DNA from: Dasyornis broadbenti
Taxonomy: Eukaryota; Chordata; Aves; Passeriformes; Dasyornithidae
Assembly (NCBI GenBank): GCA_013397935.1
Contig: VZRN01004712.1
Span: 1 to 64,000, forward strand
DNA length: 64,000 bases
Direction of reading: 5' to 3'
The number at the start of each line of letters is the position of its first letter. Position 1 is the first letter of the stretch. The translations under genes were made by a program, and so were the position numbers. Below the pieces are notes generated by a model. The model saw only the letters and a list, made by a program, of their open reading frames with translations, was not told the origin of the DNA and searched no databases. Positions 51,001 through 63,500 of the stretch are shown here, one piece after another.

Positions 51001-54000
51001 CTACTACCCAAAATCTGTCTCATGAGACACTGAGAAAAGATAAGAATAAATCCACTATATTTTAACCAGTAATTCTCTCATAATCTAAACACAATAAAAT
51101 TCAGATATATTCTCATCTAAAAATTCCTACAAAAGCACATGCCATGCTGATAAAAATTTCATTTCTGTGCTCAATTTTCACTCATTATGGATAGAAAAGA
51201 AAAATGTCATGTGTTTCTGATTGAGAGACACTGCTGAGTTCTTCTCAACTGTTAGATATATTTGTTTTTCCTTGAAAAGCATTGGTTTAGGCAAATACTC
51301 TCAGCAGCTAATCTAGTAGTGTGATGCTCCCTACAGAAGAGATTGTCAGAGAACATAAGAGACTGAGGATCTGTTGATCCCTAATCAAATATAATACTTT
51401 CCTACACTAATTTCATCTCTAGGAGATACCCAGAAATGTGATTTTTTCTAACCATCTTCCTGAAAAACACCAATACTATTTTGCAAAATGAAGTTATGCC
51501 TGAAGTTACTTTGCAATATGTCCTTCCATTCTTCATTGCTGCATTCAGACAGCAGCGTGTCTTCACTCAGCCTCCTCCACAAGTGCTTTAGAAAACATTC
51601 AACATCTATAAACTTGTACTATAAAAAAAGTGACTTTACCTTTCAGGTTACAGGTCCATTTTTCCATGTGATGCTCTGGCATCCTGAAATGTCTTGACTT
51701 TTCATCAACAAAATGGTTTGGTTTTTTCTTTATATTTGTTGAACAAATGATATTGTAATGAGTAAAATTTGCTTTTTGATTTCCAGACCAGGAGACAGAA
51801 AATTCAGTAGGACATGCCTTTCACAGAGAAAAGTAAAATTACTGTGTAGGTTACCAAATCTGGTCTTATATTCAACAATAAATGAGTGCTTGATCAGTTT
51901 CTCACAAGTTCAATAAAATACAAAGTTTGTTTTCAAAATAAAGAGGAAGATGCTATTCTTCCAAAAGAGAAAACTATTTGTGGCTCTCAAGAAAGCTGTT
52001 TGCAGCATTGACTCTAAAACACTTTTCTTCAAATTGGTTTTTTTTGAAGACTATCTCTTAACCATAGAAATGCTCACTTCACATGACGCAGTTTTAGGAT
52101 CTTGTAAGTAGTGCCTCTTTCATCCACCATAATTTTCCAGATTAGTTTTATTTGTGTGAGTTCTGTTTGCTGCATTGGAATGTCTTCTGCTTTTACTGTC
52201 TTAGAGTAGAACAATTTTCATATGCTTTACCTTTAACAGTTCAGCTTTGGGAATTTAGAAAAATGTACTAAACTAACTCAGTTATTATAAAATTCTTCCT
52301 CAAAGTTTGCTTCCTCATATAATCATGTTATTAGAGGAGGCATCACTGAGAGGGCTGGCCTGCCACTTTAAACAAAGATTACTATTACCTACTGTTATGG
52401 CTGGTCGTTTTGAGTGGGAGCAGAGATTTGGGCACTGGAACTGACAGCTGCAAATATTTTGGCCTTACAAATTAAATCATTATTTAAATATAGAAACAAA
52501 ATGGAAAAGCCTTTTGTGGGATTTTTTGCAATCGATTTCTAATATTTCCAACATGTATTCTTAGGGATCCAACCTTCACTGAGAAATTGCATAAACCTCT
52601 CAAGTTAGAGATTTTAATTTTTAAATAAAAGGAAGATTCAATGTGTTCTGTTGGTGTGCAGACAAAATGAAATTACATGTATTTCTCCATCCCCAGTTTG
52701 CACTCTCTCCTTTTTAATGCATCCTCTCCTTTTTAATCAGACTTATGAATAGATAGGGATGGTTTCATATGCACTTTGAAGTCTCTTACCCTGCAATTTG
52801 GCCCATTCATGTATTTTTCCTGGAACATGGTACTATGCAGGGTACCTATGCATATCACAGCCTCTGCCATCATTTTTAATAAGTAGCTTATCTCTGTGAT
52901 GCAACTAAAAGCAATCCTGAGTGTCTCCAGGGTTTGTTGTAATTAAATTTTATTGTTCTATTTGAAAATGTGCATTTTTTGACAACAGGTGCTAGAAAAA
53001 TGGAAAAGAGATTCTAGAAGGTGATAGCCTGATTTTCAGAAGGTTTTAACCCTTTTGGGTTTCCAGATTCACAAGCTTATTTATGCTTCCCAAGCAGCTG
53101 TTCCTATATGCCTCTGAAGCCCTGAATATAGCAGCCTGTGTAGTTTATTAGCTGATGTCAGGTAACTGTCCAACGATTATCATTTATACCTGCAGTCAGA
53201 TGCTGTAGGATCAGAAGTGCAGTAACTTGTGGGTTGCTAATAAGACTGTAGAAGGCCTTTTCTGAAAGTCTTACACTTTTTCTGCTGCCCCTTTCTTCTC
53301 CAAGTATTGACAGCTGTAAGGGAATTACTTCGAGTCCCAGTACTCCCCACGAAGTGCTGTGAAAAAAGGCAGGGTTTGCCAGCTTCTGGTAGGGACAATA
53401 AAGAACTGTCACTGTTTTGGGCAGAAAACTGACCAGTTTGTCCATATTGTTCTCTGGCATTACGCTGCTGTGCTCAGGCACCACCACCCAAATCACTGAA
53501 AAGTGCACCAGCTACCTTTGCACTCACACCTTTGTGCAGTCAGTGGAATTGTTTGCAGTCTGAGTTCAGGCACTGAGCTTTGCCTTGGTCATTGGGCTGG
53601 TCTCTGTTCTCTTCGCAGCTCATCAGGACTGCAAATCGAACACACATTGCAGTTTTTCCCTTTTGTGTTTTATTCCTGCTTGATTTTCTTGCCATGGGGT
53701 GCTGCGGACTGCTTTTTGAGATTCATATAACAATTTTTTCCAAATCAAAATATTTCCTCCAAACAATGTCATCTTTTCTGTCTGGCATTGCTACTAATCT
53801 TTATTTAGTTATTTACTTTACAATTTCTAGAGGGATTGGATGTGCTCAAGGCACCCCTTTAAGCAACACTTTATATCAAGGTTGCATTTATAAATACTTC
53901 ATGAGAGGCTAATGAATGATTAATAGATGTTTTAATGTATGACCAATCAATTGTAGATTTTGCAATGTCCAACAGACAAGTAGGTTTCTTATAAGCATAG

Positions 54001-55419
54001 ATTATAACCATATCTGACATCTTCTATTGATGGGCTTCTAAACGTCTATAACATACACACTACTCATATCTGTAACATGCTTAAAACATCTACTAATCAC
54101 TGATTAATTTTTTATAACCTATTTTGAAGCAGAGCCAGTCTATGGAGGACATCCCTTACTGGTGCCTGTGACTCTCCATTTCTAAAGGATTGATAATTTA
54201 CTTGTCATCTAAGGACTTGGAACTTCTACTAATTTGAGCTCAAACATAAAGCTTCTCTGAGTTAGCTCTACAATTTTTATCTCAGTCTAAGAAAAGATGT
54301 CCTTGGACTGTTTTCTCCCTCAAACTTCTGGCTGCTCTACCCTGCTAATGTGTATTTTGCAAGTTCTGCCATAATGCAATGATTATTAGGAGGCAAAACC
54401 ACTCTAAAATGTATTTGCAGCCTCTGTACTCAGTTTGCACTCAAGACAGCTGTCCTAGTGATGATGGTTCCCAATTTTTTTCCTTTTACTCATCATTTTT
54501 GTCATCCCAGTGTGCTTGGTTCAAAGTTTGTCCATTCTCAGAAAAGGATAGGAAGAAAGAAACTTCACAATAATCCAATGGAAAAGTTGTGTTCCAGATG
54601 ACTTTCAATTCTGACACAAGAACACACATTTCATATGCTTGATAAGCACAAGTGTTGATAGCAGTGTTCTTCTGTGGGATTCCCCTAGTGTTCTAAGGTG
54701 AAAGCCATGACCATATTCTGTGCTTTCTATGGAATGTTCGGGCAGAGTTGACTAAAACATGCAATATAACCCATTTCCTGAAAATGTATGAGTCTTGAAA
54801 CTGATCATTCACATTTGAGAAGCAGCATGTTGTCATATTTTGCAAGTGAATTTTGAATTTTTAGTTGATTTCTACTGACCCTAATCACAAGGCTGAATCT
54901 TCTATTGTGATTTATCTAGATATTAAGACCAATTATTTAATGATAAAAATTAAAAGGATTTACAGGTTTTTCTTGGGTTTGGGGACATTAGTAAAATAGT
55001 CTCTGTTCTGAATATCCCTAAGTAAACATTCTACTCCCAGTGAAATCAAGTGCTAATCTTTCACTAATTGCTATTTACAGCTGTACTAGGCTGCTACGCC
55101 TGTGGCATTAGCACACTGAGCCTAAAGAAACATATCAAGCATAACTCAATTAAAAAAAAAAAAAAAGGGGAGTGAATATAGGGTTACAAAAGACAATTTT
55201 ATTCTTCAACATTAACATGGAATTTCCTCTTCCTTTTTAAAAGCTATTCATTTTCAAAGCCCCAGAAAAAAGAACCTCTCAGAACTACTAGAGCTCTTGG
55301 AGCAAAAATTTTCTTACACATATTAAAGCGGTTAAAAAACATTAAAATAACATAAATGTTACTGTGCAATCACATTTATATTATCCAGTTAGCATTATGT
55401 GTTTATCATGGGTTTTATC

Positions 55420-55445
55420 ATGACATTTTATTTCTTTTTTTTCAG
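55420..55445 (+). promoter_or_regulatory. POU6F2: 3' splice site of POU6F2 exon B
   Basis: The intron ends with a strong T-rich tract (TTTCTTTTTTTTCAG) directly before CTGGTT. ATCATGAC a short way upstream (about 55417-55424) is a possible branch region. The exon starts in phase 0. Confidence 0.88.
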
Positions 55446-55592
55446 CTGGTTAATAATCCACTAGCAAGTCAAGCAGCAGCAGCTGCAGCAGCAGCAGCCA
55501 TGGGCTCAATAGCAAATTCCCAGGCCTTTGGAAATGCCCTCTCCAGTCTTCAGGGGGTCACAGGCCAACTTGTCACTAATGCACAAGGACAG
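55446..55592 (+). CDS. POU6F2: POU6F2 internal exon B, Ala-rich and NAQGQ segment
   Basis: This internal exon has 49 complete codons (147 nt). It reads Leu-Val-Asn-Asn-Pro-Leu-Ala-Ser-Gln, nine Ala (55473-55499), Met-Gly-Ser-Ile-Ala-Asn-Ser-Gln-Ala-Phe-Gly-Asn-Ala-Leu-Ser-Ser-Leu-Gln, and ends Gly-Gln-Leu-Val-Thr-Asn-Ala-Gln-Gly-Gln. This matches what I recall of vertebrate POU6F2 almost residue for residue, with the Ala-run length as the main variable. The final Asn-Ala-Gln-Gly-Gln recurs in the next part of the POU6 proteins, where it leads into Ile-Ile-Gly/Ala motifs; that continuation is outside the window. The exon joins exon A in phase (Leu-Gln|Leu-Val) and ends CAG|GTGAGT in phase 0. 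Its length is a multiple of three, so it could be skipped without a frameshift. Confidence 0.95.
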
Positions 55593-55600
55593 GTGAGTAG
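55593..55600 (+). promoter_or_regulatory. POU6F2: 5' splice site after exon B
   Basis: CAG|GTGAGTAG is a strong consensus donor. Read-through would hit a stop after eight further codons, near 55619. Confidence 0.9.
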
Positions 55601-58600
55601 AAGATGGAGAGAACAGTGAATTCTGATGGCAGGCTGATCTTGGGACAAAAATGAGTTCCGCTTGTATGACAGCAATTTTAAAGTGCACATGTTGAAGATA
55701 AATAAATATTGATTTACCAGGCAAGGTAAGAAATGGAAAGTCTGAGAAATAGGAGGAAGTTCGGGACTCTTAGAAAGTGTTTTCAAGCTAGAAAAGATTA
55801 AGGGTTTGTTTTATTTTATTTCAGCCTTCTAAAAGTATCGCAACTGCGCAATACCATGGTATTTTAGAAGTCCAACAACCCCATGATCCTTAACAAATAT
55901 ACCAATTGTCTTCTTGCACTTATATGTGCCTAATAATAGCCACCTTTACTGAATTGCTACTGTGCTACACTTTTTTGCATTTCTGTGACATTTCTGTATT
56001 ACTTCATTTCTTAAAAGGCATTAAATGTTTTAAGTAAAGGAAAACTAACTGTAATGAAGTATCAGGGATGGATTTATCTTGGTGACTTACTCATTTGTTT
56101 ATTAACTATGTTAAGCAATCTACAATGAATCTGCCAGCCTATAAATGAGAATTTGGGAGATTATTTTGGTTTAAAGAAAATTTTCTAAACAGGAACTTGA
56201 ACAATGTCTAAGAGATAGGGTACCTAAGAGAGAGATTGTGCATTACCTACATTTCGGAGCTGTTTATTTGTTCAAACTATTTCAGTTTCAGTCTTAGTAT
56301 GATGCAGAAAGATATGCATCTAAATCCATATGTATAAAAATAATTCCTTTGATACAGCATGTTTAAGTGGCTTTCAAACTGTGACCACTGTCATTCTTTA
56401 TTGCATTTACTAGGTCTAAAATTAGCACAATGGCTTGTTTCTCTGCAACAAATCTGTCAATATAACTGGTAACTGAGTAATTTGAATGTCATTATTCTAA
56501 ATGCTACAAATTGGGTACACAGTGATATCCACAGTGTTTATGTGGATGTTAGGCCCTGAAAAACATTTATTGAAATGATGCAGCTTGGATGATATGTGAA
56601 TCTAAAGTTTAGTTTCTACTCTTACTGTTTACTAGTGAGGAGAAAAAAAAATGGAGAGCATCTTTTCTCCTGTTAATTTTTTGTCACTGTGTTAGCTGGA
56701 ACAAGAATGAGGTTTCTTATTTTGGCCCATTAAAAAATAAAAGTCAACACTTTATAGGACCTTCCCTGGTTTATTTAACAGAACACACAAACAAAGATGC
56801 TTCCTGAGCTTCACTATCACCATCCAAGTCCCAGGAAAAAAAAATGCTGACCTTGTTATATTTACTGGGTGGGTGCAGAATTGTTCCATCACTACCCCGA
56901 GGGTTGAACGATGGAGCTTGTCAAAGTGAGGCCTTATCTAATGAATCATCTTATCGCAGGTGCACACCACACATATTAAAGGAGGATTGTATGAACAATG
57001 TGCCCTCTACAATAACCTTTCAATGTCTACTTTAACCCTTGTTTCAATCCCTTTTCATCAAAGGATCATTTTATGCAGCCAGCTTTAAATGGAGGCTCTC
57101 AAAAGCCTATTAAGATTTCTGGAGGGATGGGGTATTGGTTTGGAAGAAAAGTTGGTTATAATACCTATAACTCATAGTCAGATCAGCTCCAACCTAGAAG
57201 CCTGCTTGTTTCTTCTGTCTCTTCTGTGCTCCAGAAATGGTTCACAGTCACCACTCATATGAGGCGCTTGACACCAAAGATGTTCATTCTTCAGCAGGAG
57301 CTGAAGTTATAAACACAAACTAATTTTTTTTATAGCTTTTCCTTTATGTGTTCTCCAGAGAAGACATAATCTATGTGTGACTGTTCATTGTATCTTCAAA
57401 AGAAATACTACTATGAAGATATTGCTGAAAGTTTCCCTCAAGCTGAGTCTTGTTTATTCCAGATATAATGTAAAGTCCAATAATTCCACAGGTTGCAGAG
57501 AAAGAGAAAAGAAAGGAAGAATCTTCCTCATTGTTGGATAAAATTACAGCATCTATCTATTTGCCTAGCTCTTTTAAATAAGAGTTGTATTTTTATTACC
57601 TCTTTTTGCCAATGTTCCTCAGTTTATAATTAGTACTGCAGACCTCACCACAATATAGATAAATATTGATAGTGTGTAATATAGCATACATTTTTATAAT
57701 ATTCAGCATAAATTCATATTAATTAGAGCCCACTTCTCAGGCTACCTGTCTTAAAACAGGACTATTCAGTATAATTGAACTACACTCCAGAAGTTAAATT
57801 ACATTCTCTTCAAATTAATAGAATTGTAACACCTAACCAAGAACTAAAAGGTGTTTCTTCAAAATTGGGAGCATAAATGAATAGTAATTTGAAACGCTCC
57901 ATTTCTGAATAATCTTCTTGGAGTCATTAAAGAGCCAGATTTGCACCATATGTTAAGAATCTGCCCTTTGAAAATTGCCCCTTTCAAGAAATCACAAGTG
58001 TGACACCCAAAACTCTCCTGAAAATATAAAGCTGGATGACTTACTAGAATGTTTGTATGTGCAATCTTTGTAATTACATGCTGCTTCTGTTACAGAAATT
58101 CAGGGCTTGTAAATGTCCATCTGTCTAGCTAAATATATGGTGATCAGTAATCCCTGGAGACAGTAAGCTATAGGTCAAATGCAAGATCCTATGGCAAATT
58201 TAAGGGAAATGATCCTTTAAATGACTTATGGCATGGCCTTAATTCCCAACAGTCTAGGAGTTCTTACAATTACAGTAACAAAATCACATATATTACCAAT
58301 AATTTATATAACATATTTGTTATTCATTTAATTATTGAATTCACCATTATGGCATGTTAATTTATTTTTCTTCTTTTGCTTTGGATGGCAATATGAACTG
58401 TAATACTAGAGCTTCCCAAGACCAAGCCAAGAGATCTAATCCATTGAAATAATTTGATTAGATCACCTGATTAATTTGATATAGTACAGGTAGAGGACTC
58501 TAAATCAAATTTTCATTTTCAGAGGCGTATTATGAAGAGCTATTGGCCCATGTAACATGCTTACATTCTGTTTGCCCTCAGCACTTTCCAGGAAGTGTTT

Positions 58601-59459
58601 GCAGCACTGGGCTTTCATATCTTAAATTTAAAGGCCAGGGCAGCAGGTTTGCCAGACTGCACCCTGTCAGATTTCAAAGAGAGACTGTCTACCTATTCAG
58701 CTTCAGCTTGTCCTTACAGTAGGAATCTAGTGCCATTGCTGCCCCTGGATTCTTCAGAGGTTTAACAACTCCACATATCTCTTTTTCATGCTGGTTTTGC
58801 AAATGAAAGAAAACATCAGGAGTTTTGTGTTGGTTTTACTATGTTTATTAATTACATGAAATATGTGCTTTGGCTGTTTTCATATTTGTAAGGAAATGAG
58901 CCACAGAAATATGAAAGCAAGAGTGATGAATCTGATTTCTTAATTGTCATCAGTTGCATTCATATACGTCTCTCAACTTCAGAAGGATCAAATACATTGT
59001 AACTATGGGTACTGAGTAATTTTAGTTTCTCTTTTGAAAAGATGAGAGTTGTCTAACAGGAGAAAAATATGACTTAATTCAGCAATTGCAAAATAACGTT
59101 TTACCATAAAAGAAAAAGAGTAGCTTGATAAGGATTGACATAATGAACTGTCTCAGGGATAAAGAGGGCAATAGTCTGTTTCCTGGTAGATTAACATAAA
59201 AATCTAAGTATGTGTGGTGTAATTGTATTGTCCACACTTTAATTGAACAGTGAATTAATTGGGATTGCTTCAGTATAATCTAAGAATGCCCCTGAAGGAA
59301 CTCAGGCTTCATTGTGCCCATGCCTTGTTCTTTAGATATTAAAACCTTCTGTATAAGAAAAATCTTAAGCACAGCTCCACCCTGGTAATTAACATAAAAA
59401 TAACTAAATTTTGAGTGTTGTAGTCCACAAGTAGCTCAGGAAACTAAATAGAAAGAGAG

Positions 59460-59790
59460 ACATTGTTGATCCAATTAGATAATAGGAGTACTTTGGTTCT
59501 CATTATTCTGATGAGAGGGTACACATTTGCTCTTTGAGCTTCTTGATGGTAAACGGTGCTAATGAGGCCTGATGGATTCCCTGCTCCTAACAAGCCTCTC
59601 AGCAGTGCGAGTGATTACAATGGAGATAGATTTGATGGGATGCGCTCTCTTTTGTAGTGTCTCAGCTGCTGACACTCTGCGACATAATCAGGTCACAGAG
59701 CCGGTCACAGCCATCAGCAAAAGCCATAGCTCTATTCCTCATTATTAAAGTGCATTATTCAGTTCCAGGCCTTCACAATACTGCCAAGGG
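59460..59790. promoter_or_regulatory. Candidate conserved noncoding element (intronic enhancer?)
   Basis: This is a non-repetitive stretch with retained CpGs and a dense set of factor-like motifs. It has CCAATTAGATAAT and CTCATTATTAAAG (homeodomain-type cores), TGCTGAC at 59667-59673 (a MAF half-site), and AGGTCA at 59690-59695 followed six bases later by CGGTCA at 59702-59707 (a nuclear-receptor-type direct repeat). It looks unlike the flanking intron. No alignment was available, so conservation is inferred from texture only. Confidence 0.3.
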
Positions 59791-60488
59791 CCTTTTTTTC
59801 TTCTGCTTTTTTTGTTAAGCATCAGTTCTCAAATACAAGAGTTAATAAAATCATCAGCTAAAGAACTAGTAAATTAAAGAAATGGAAATAAAGTGCTTCC
59901 TTTCAAATTCATTGAAGGATCACAATTAAATAAGCAGGGAATTTCTCATCACCACACACTGTACAGTACAATGTAATATGTCATGTGCAATAACAACAGG
60001 GATGGGATTTTAAAAAATAACGTTGTCCTCATTGTGGACTGACTTGAAAAGTGCTAAAGTATCTTTTATGGTGAAGGAAATTTCTGTCTTCCCAACTATT
60101 ACATGTGTACATGTTGGTACTATTATTTCCAGTGTTTTCTGTAACTACTTTTTTTCTGAAGTGAGAACAGTTATTTGCAAACTAAGTTTATGATTCTAAG
60201 CAGAGCAGCCGTCTTGTCTTTGTTTAAGTGGCCGAGGCCACAATCTGGAAAACGTAGAATAGGCCACAGTACTAGGACATCTTTGTTCCCACAGCCAAAG
60301 CTAATACCTTCTTTTGGAGGATGAGCTAATTATAAAATTATATGGAAAAAGGTGTTTGCACCACTTCCTTTCTATTCTGATGATGTTCAGTTACAGCTAT
60401 CCCCATTCCAAAAGAAAATACTCTTTTAAAATCTAAGGCAGATTTTAATACAGTTTAGTTAAACAGGTGAGAAAAAAAATAGTGAAAA

Positions 60489-60548
60489 GCCTGAATTTCT
60501 TAGTTAGTTAGTTAGTTAGCCTGAATTTGTTAGTTAGTTAGTTAGTTA
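60489..60548. repeat. Duplicated 30-bp unit containing a TTAG microsatellite
   Basis: Two head-to-tail 30-bp units (60489-60518 and 60519-60548) each read GCCTGAATTT, one variable base (C or G), then TTAG repeats. They differ at only that base. The unit contains a shorter repeat, so this is a nested, probably recent, expansion. Confidence 0.92.
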
Positions 60549-63500
60549 TTAACTTTTGTTTCAACTAAATAGAAAGAAGATACTCTAATACTGAAATGTA
60601 TACCTTTACAGGGATTTACACAATTTCTATTAAATCCCTGTAGTATGTATTCAGTGACAATAGTATAATTGTGTGCATAGATAAAACCAGAGGGACTAAT
60701 GCATTTTTTTTTGCTGTTGGTCTTGTTCAACTCCAAAATTTTTCCTCCTTTTTTTTTCTGATAGGGTATGCTATGATGAGCAAATGAGTGTGTCTACACA
60801 AAGGTGCTTATAAGTCTTTCAGTTCTCTAGAACCACAGATGTAAGAACTTTTCAATATCTACATGTTAAAGTTCAGAGTTAGTACTGTGGAATTAGCAGT
60901 CATCTCCAAAAAATGCATAGAGACTGCTATGTGACCTAGTTTTCTTTTTAACACTAGCCAAGAAAATTGGCAGCTACCACTGTGAATGCGAGATGCGACT
61001 CCTCATACACTTACAAAGAGACTGTTGATTGTTTGTTGGGGGTTTTTTTGTTGTTGTTGTTATTTGGATTCTTTTAGCACTTCCAGAAGTTCTAGGAGAC
61101 TCAAAGTCCTGTAATGTTAGAGTTCTTCTGAATATGTGCAATTCATACTGGTCTTCAGCTGTTCCATGTCCACTGGCCTTATCTCTTAACTCTCTATTCT
61201 CTTTCTTGTTATCATTTCTATATCTGTTTCAGCTATGCACCTCTAATACATGGCAACCAGTAATATTTTAGCCCTCACAACATGTAACTGTTCACAAAAT
61301 TCTTAACAATAATTGTTTAAGTAGTGACAGCTAACGAAATCTTCCTAGGGCTAAGACCAACAGAAGTCTGAGTTGGTGGCATCACAATGGCATATATTAA
61401 GGATATTTCATTAGAAGCCTGAGAAATTAAAAGAGGCACATTTTGAGGGACAAGCTAGAGGGAGGGATTGTAAGAGTCTAATAATATTAGTGTTTAAGAA
61501 CATTCCTTGGAAAACCCTTTATCAGGAGAATCTATTTTGACAGACCTTCATATTATTATATTGAATTTCTGCTGGGTGGAGTCTGACTCTCTATTTTCCC
61601 CCTCAAAGTTTCACTATGCTGAATACATGTGATTTTGCCGTTTGCAGGAAGAAAAGGGCACATATTCTGAGAAAAGGTCAGTTGTAAGGGAAGATTTTTT
61701 TTTTTTTTCCATTGGTTTCCCTCCCCACAGCTATACATGGAGGAGGCTGTTTGTTTAATTACCTCCCATGTGAATTTGAATCAAAAGACAAATAATTCTT
61801 TTAACATAGTTTTGCTGACTGTGTCTTTATTTTACTGTACTATTTATCTAATATCAGTTGTATCCACAGTGGTATAAATATAAAAATGCATGGATCAAGT
61901 TCTCAGGTCATGCAAATTGGTAGTTTCATGAAATGGAAATGAACTGAGACAGAGTGAGTCTAACTCAAACCAAGAGCTGACTAGCCTGTTTTGTCTATTT
62001 TAGGCAGTGATCACTGATAAATTGGAAGGATAATTGTGTAATTAAACTTATATCAGGCTTGGAAATTATCCACATCTGTCCAGAAAAGCCACTGAAATTT
62101 CTTTCATCTAACTTGCAACAAATCTTACTTTTAGTACTAAACTTCACACTTCAGATTTTAGCCTCTTGCCTGAATTTCTGCCCAAGGTACTGTGTCTTGG
62201 ACATAGATCTTTTCAGAGGTGCCCAAATCTTATTTTCAAAAGCAACTTTCATACCTGTAAAAGCCTGAGTTTCCTTCAATCAGTGTTACGAGTCTGAGTG
62301 CTTGAAGGCATGTCTATGCACTGTAACAGAGCATTGCAAGCAAATTGCCAGAGACAGTTCATTTATATGTCTCAGTGCTGTACTAGCACAGATTGCAGAA
62401 GCCAAAACTCTCGGTAAGATGTTACGGCTCGACTAATTAATTCTGCTTCTCAACAAGGTGACACAGGATCTTGTTCATTAGTTATTAGCTCTGGGGTCTT
62501 GCTAACACACTGTATTATGTGCAGTAAATATACTTTGAAGAAAGCCTTAAAAGCCTGAAGCATTTAGGTACTTTTGAAAATGTTACTATTCTACATTAAT
62601 TATTTCAAGTCAGAAGTGCTGGACACATCTGTCCTTTTGTCATTGCCTTCTTAATTACTTTTGCATGGAGGAGAAAACCAGACTTACTACTAGTTCAACC
62701 TTAATACCATTTTCATGAAAGCTAACCAATAACGAGAAGAAGAACCTACCACTCCTGTAATCTGTTCATCTTAGCATCATGAGGTGGTTATAAGCATGAA
62801 AAATTTTCGTTGTTATCACCAGTGACATACATCACAGTCAATGAAATCTTTCTGCTCTAGAGAGGTTCTTACACTGCTCTCCTTATCATCATATCTTATC
62901 ACCTTCCAGTAAAGCATTAAGAAACATGACTAGTGATAGGCACAAATTGGTCTTCCTCTCAGCAGAAACTTGTAGAATAGCGCATTGCATGTTTGATAAA
63001 TGCATTTGGCTTTGTCTGTCTTTGTTAGGAATTTTTTTGGTTGTTTGACTCCTAAAGTTTTGTGTTTGTTTGGATTTTAAAATCTTTATGGAGGGGTTTC
63101 TTAGGGATGCATATTGGTTGTATTTGCGACAGAGAAAGGCAGACAACAGAAATGTACTTAGATTTTGCAGCAGAATGTGGTGAAGCCAAAGATGATAAAC
63201 TGAGGAATGTTCCTCAACTGCTGTTGGAATCCATTCCAGGTCCTTGGCCTCTGCCTTAAAGCAAACTTTGCTCTGCACAGAGAAGGTTTGACCATTGTTA
63301 TGTAAGACTGAATTTGGTAACTATAGATTTCATCCACCAGCTTTAGCAAGCCGTTTAGTTTCCTGGGAAGCAGACCACAGAAGAACTTGAAGGCAAAGCC
63401 TGACGTTCTCTTAAGTACATTGAAAATTCTTTAAGATGACATAAGCAAAGCAGGGGACAGAGTTGATGAATGGAGGTGGTACCATGAAGTGTTTTCTATA

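Larger units (their letters stand above)
15205..55445 (+). other. POU6F2: POU6F2 intron between exons A and B (40.2 kb)
   Basis: This phase 0 intron runs from the GTAGGA donor to the TTTCAG acceptor. I found no convincing exon inside it. Its supported contents are a CTAACTAAT cluster at 15234-15274, a poly-A run near 17790-17806, a CA microsatellite near 20598-20615, a candidate enhancer at 22270-22690, an N gap at 24640-24669, MIR-like pieces near 25328-25435 and 36865-36985, small tandem repeats at 26165-26202, 27961-27986 and 34044-34173, LTR remnants at 37965-38543 and 50341-51000, and an AT palindrome near 48605-48622. The rest is unremarkable AT-rich sequence in which I see nothing specific. 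Very long introns are typical of this gene in other vertebrates. Confidence 0.85.

Noticed and set aside
62889..63278. A 129-codon minus-strand frame, the longest in the last 10 kb.
   Set aside because: No family resemblance or domain pattern was seen, and it overlaps frames on the other strand. Chance is the simplest reading.
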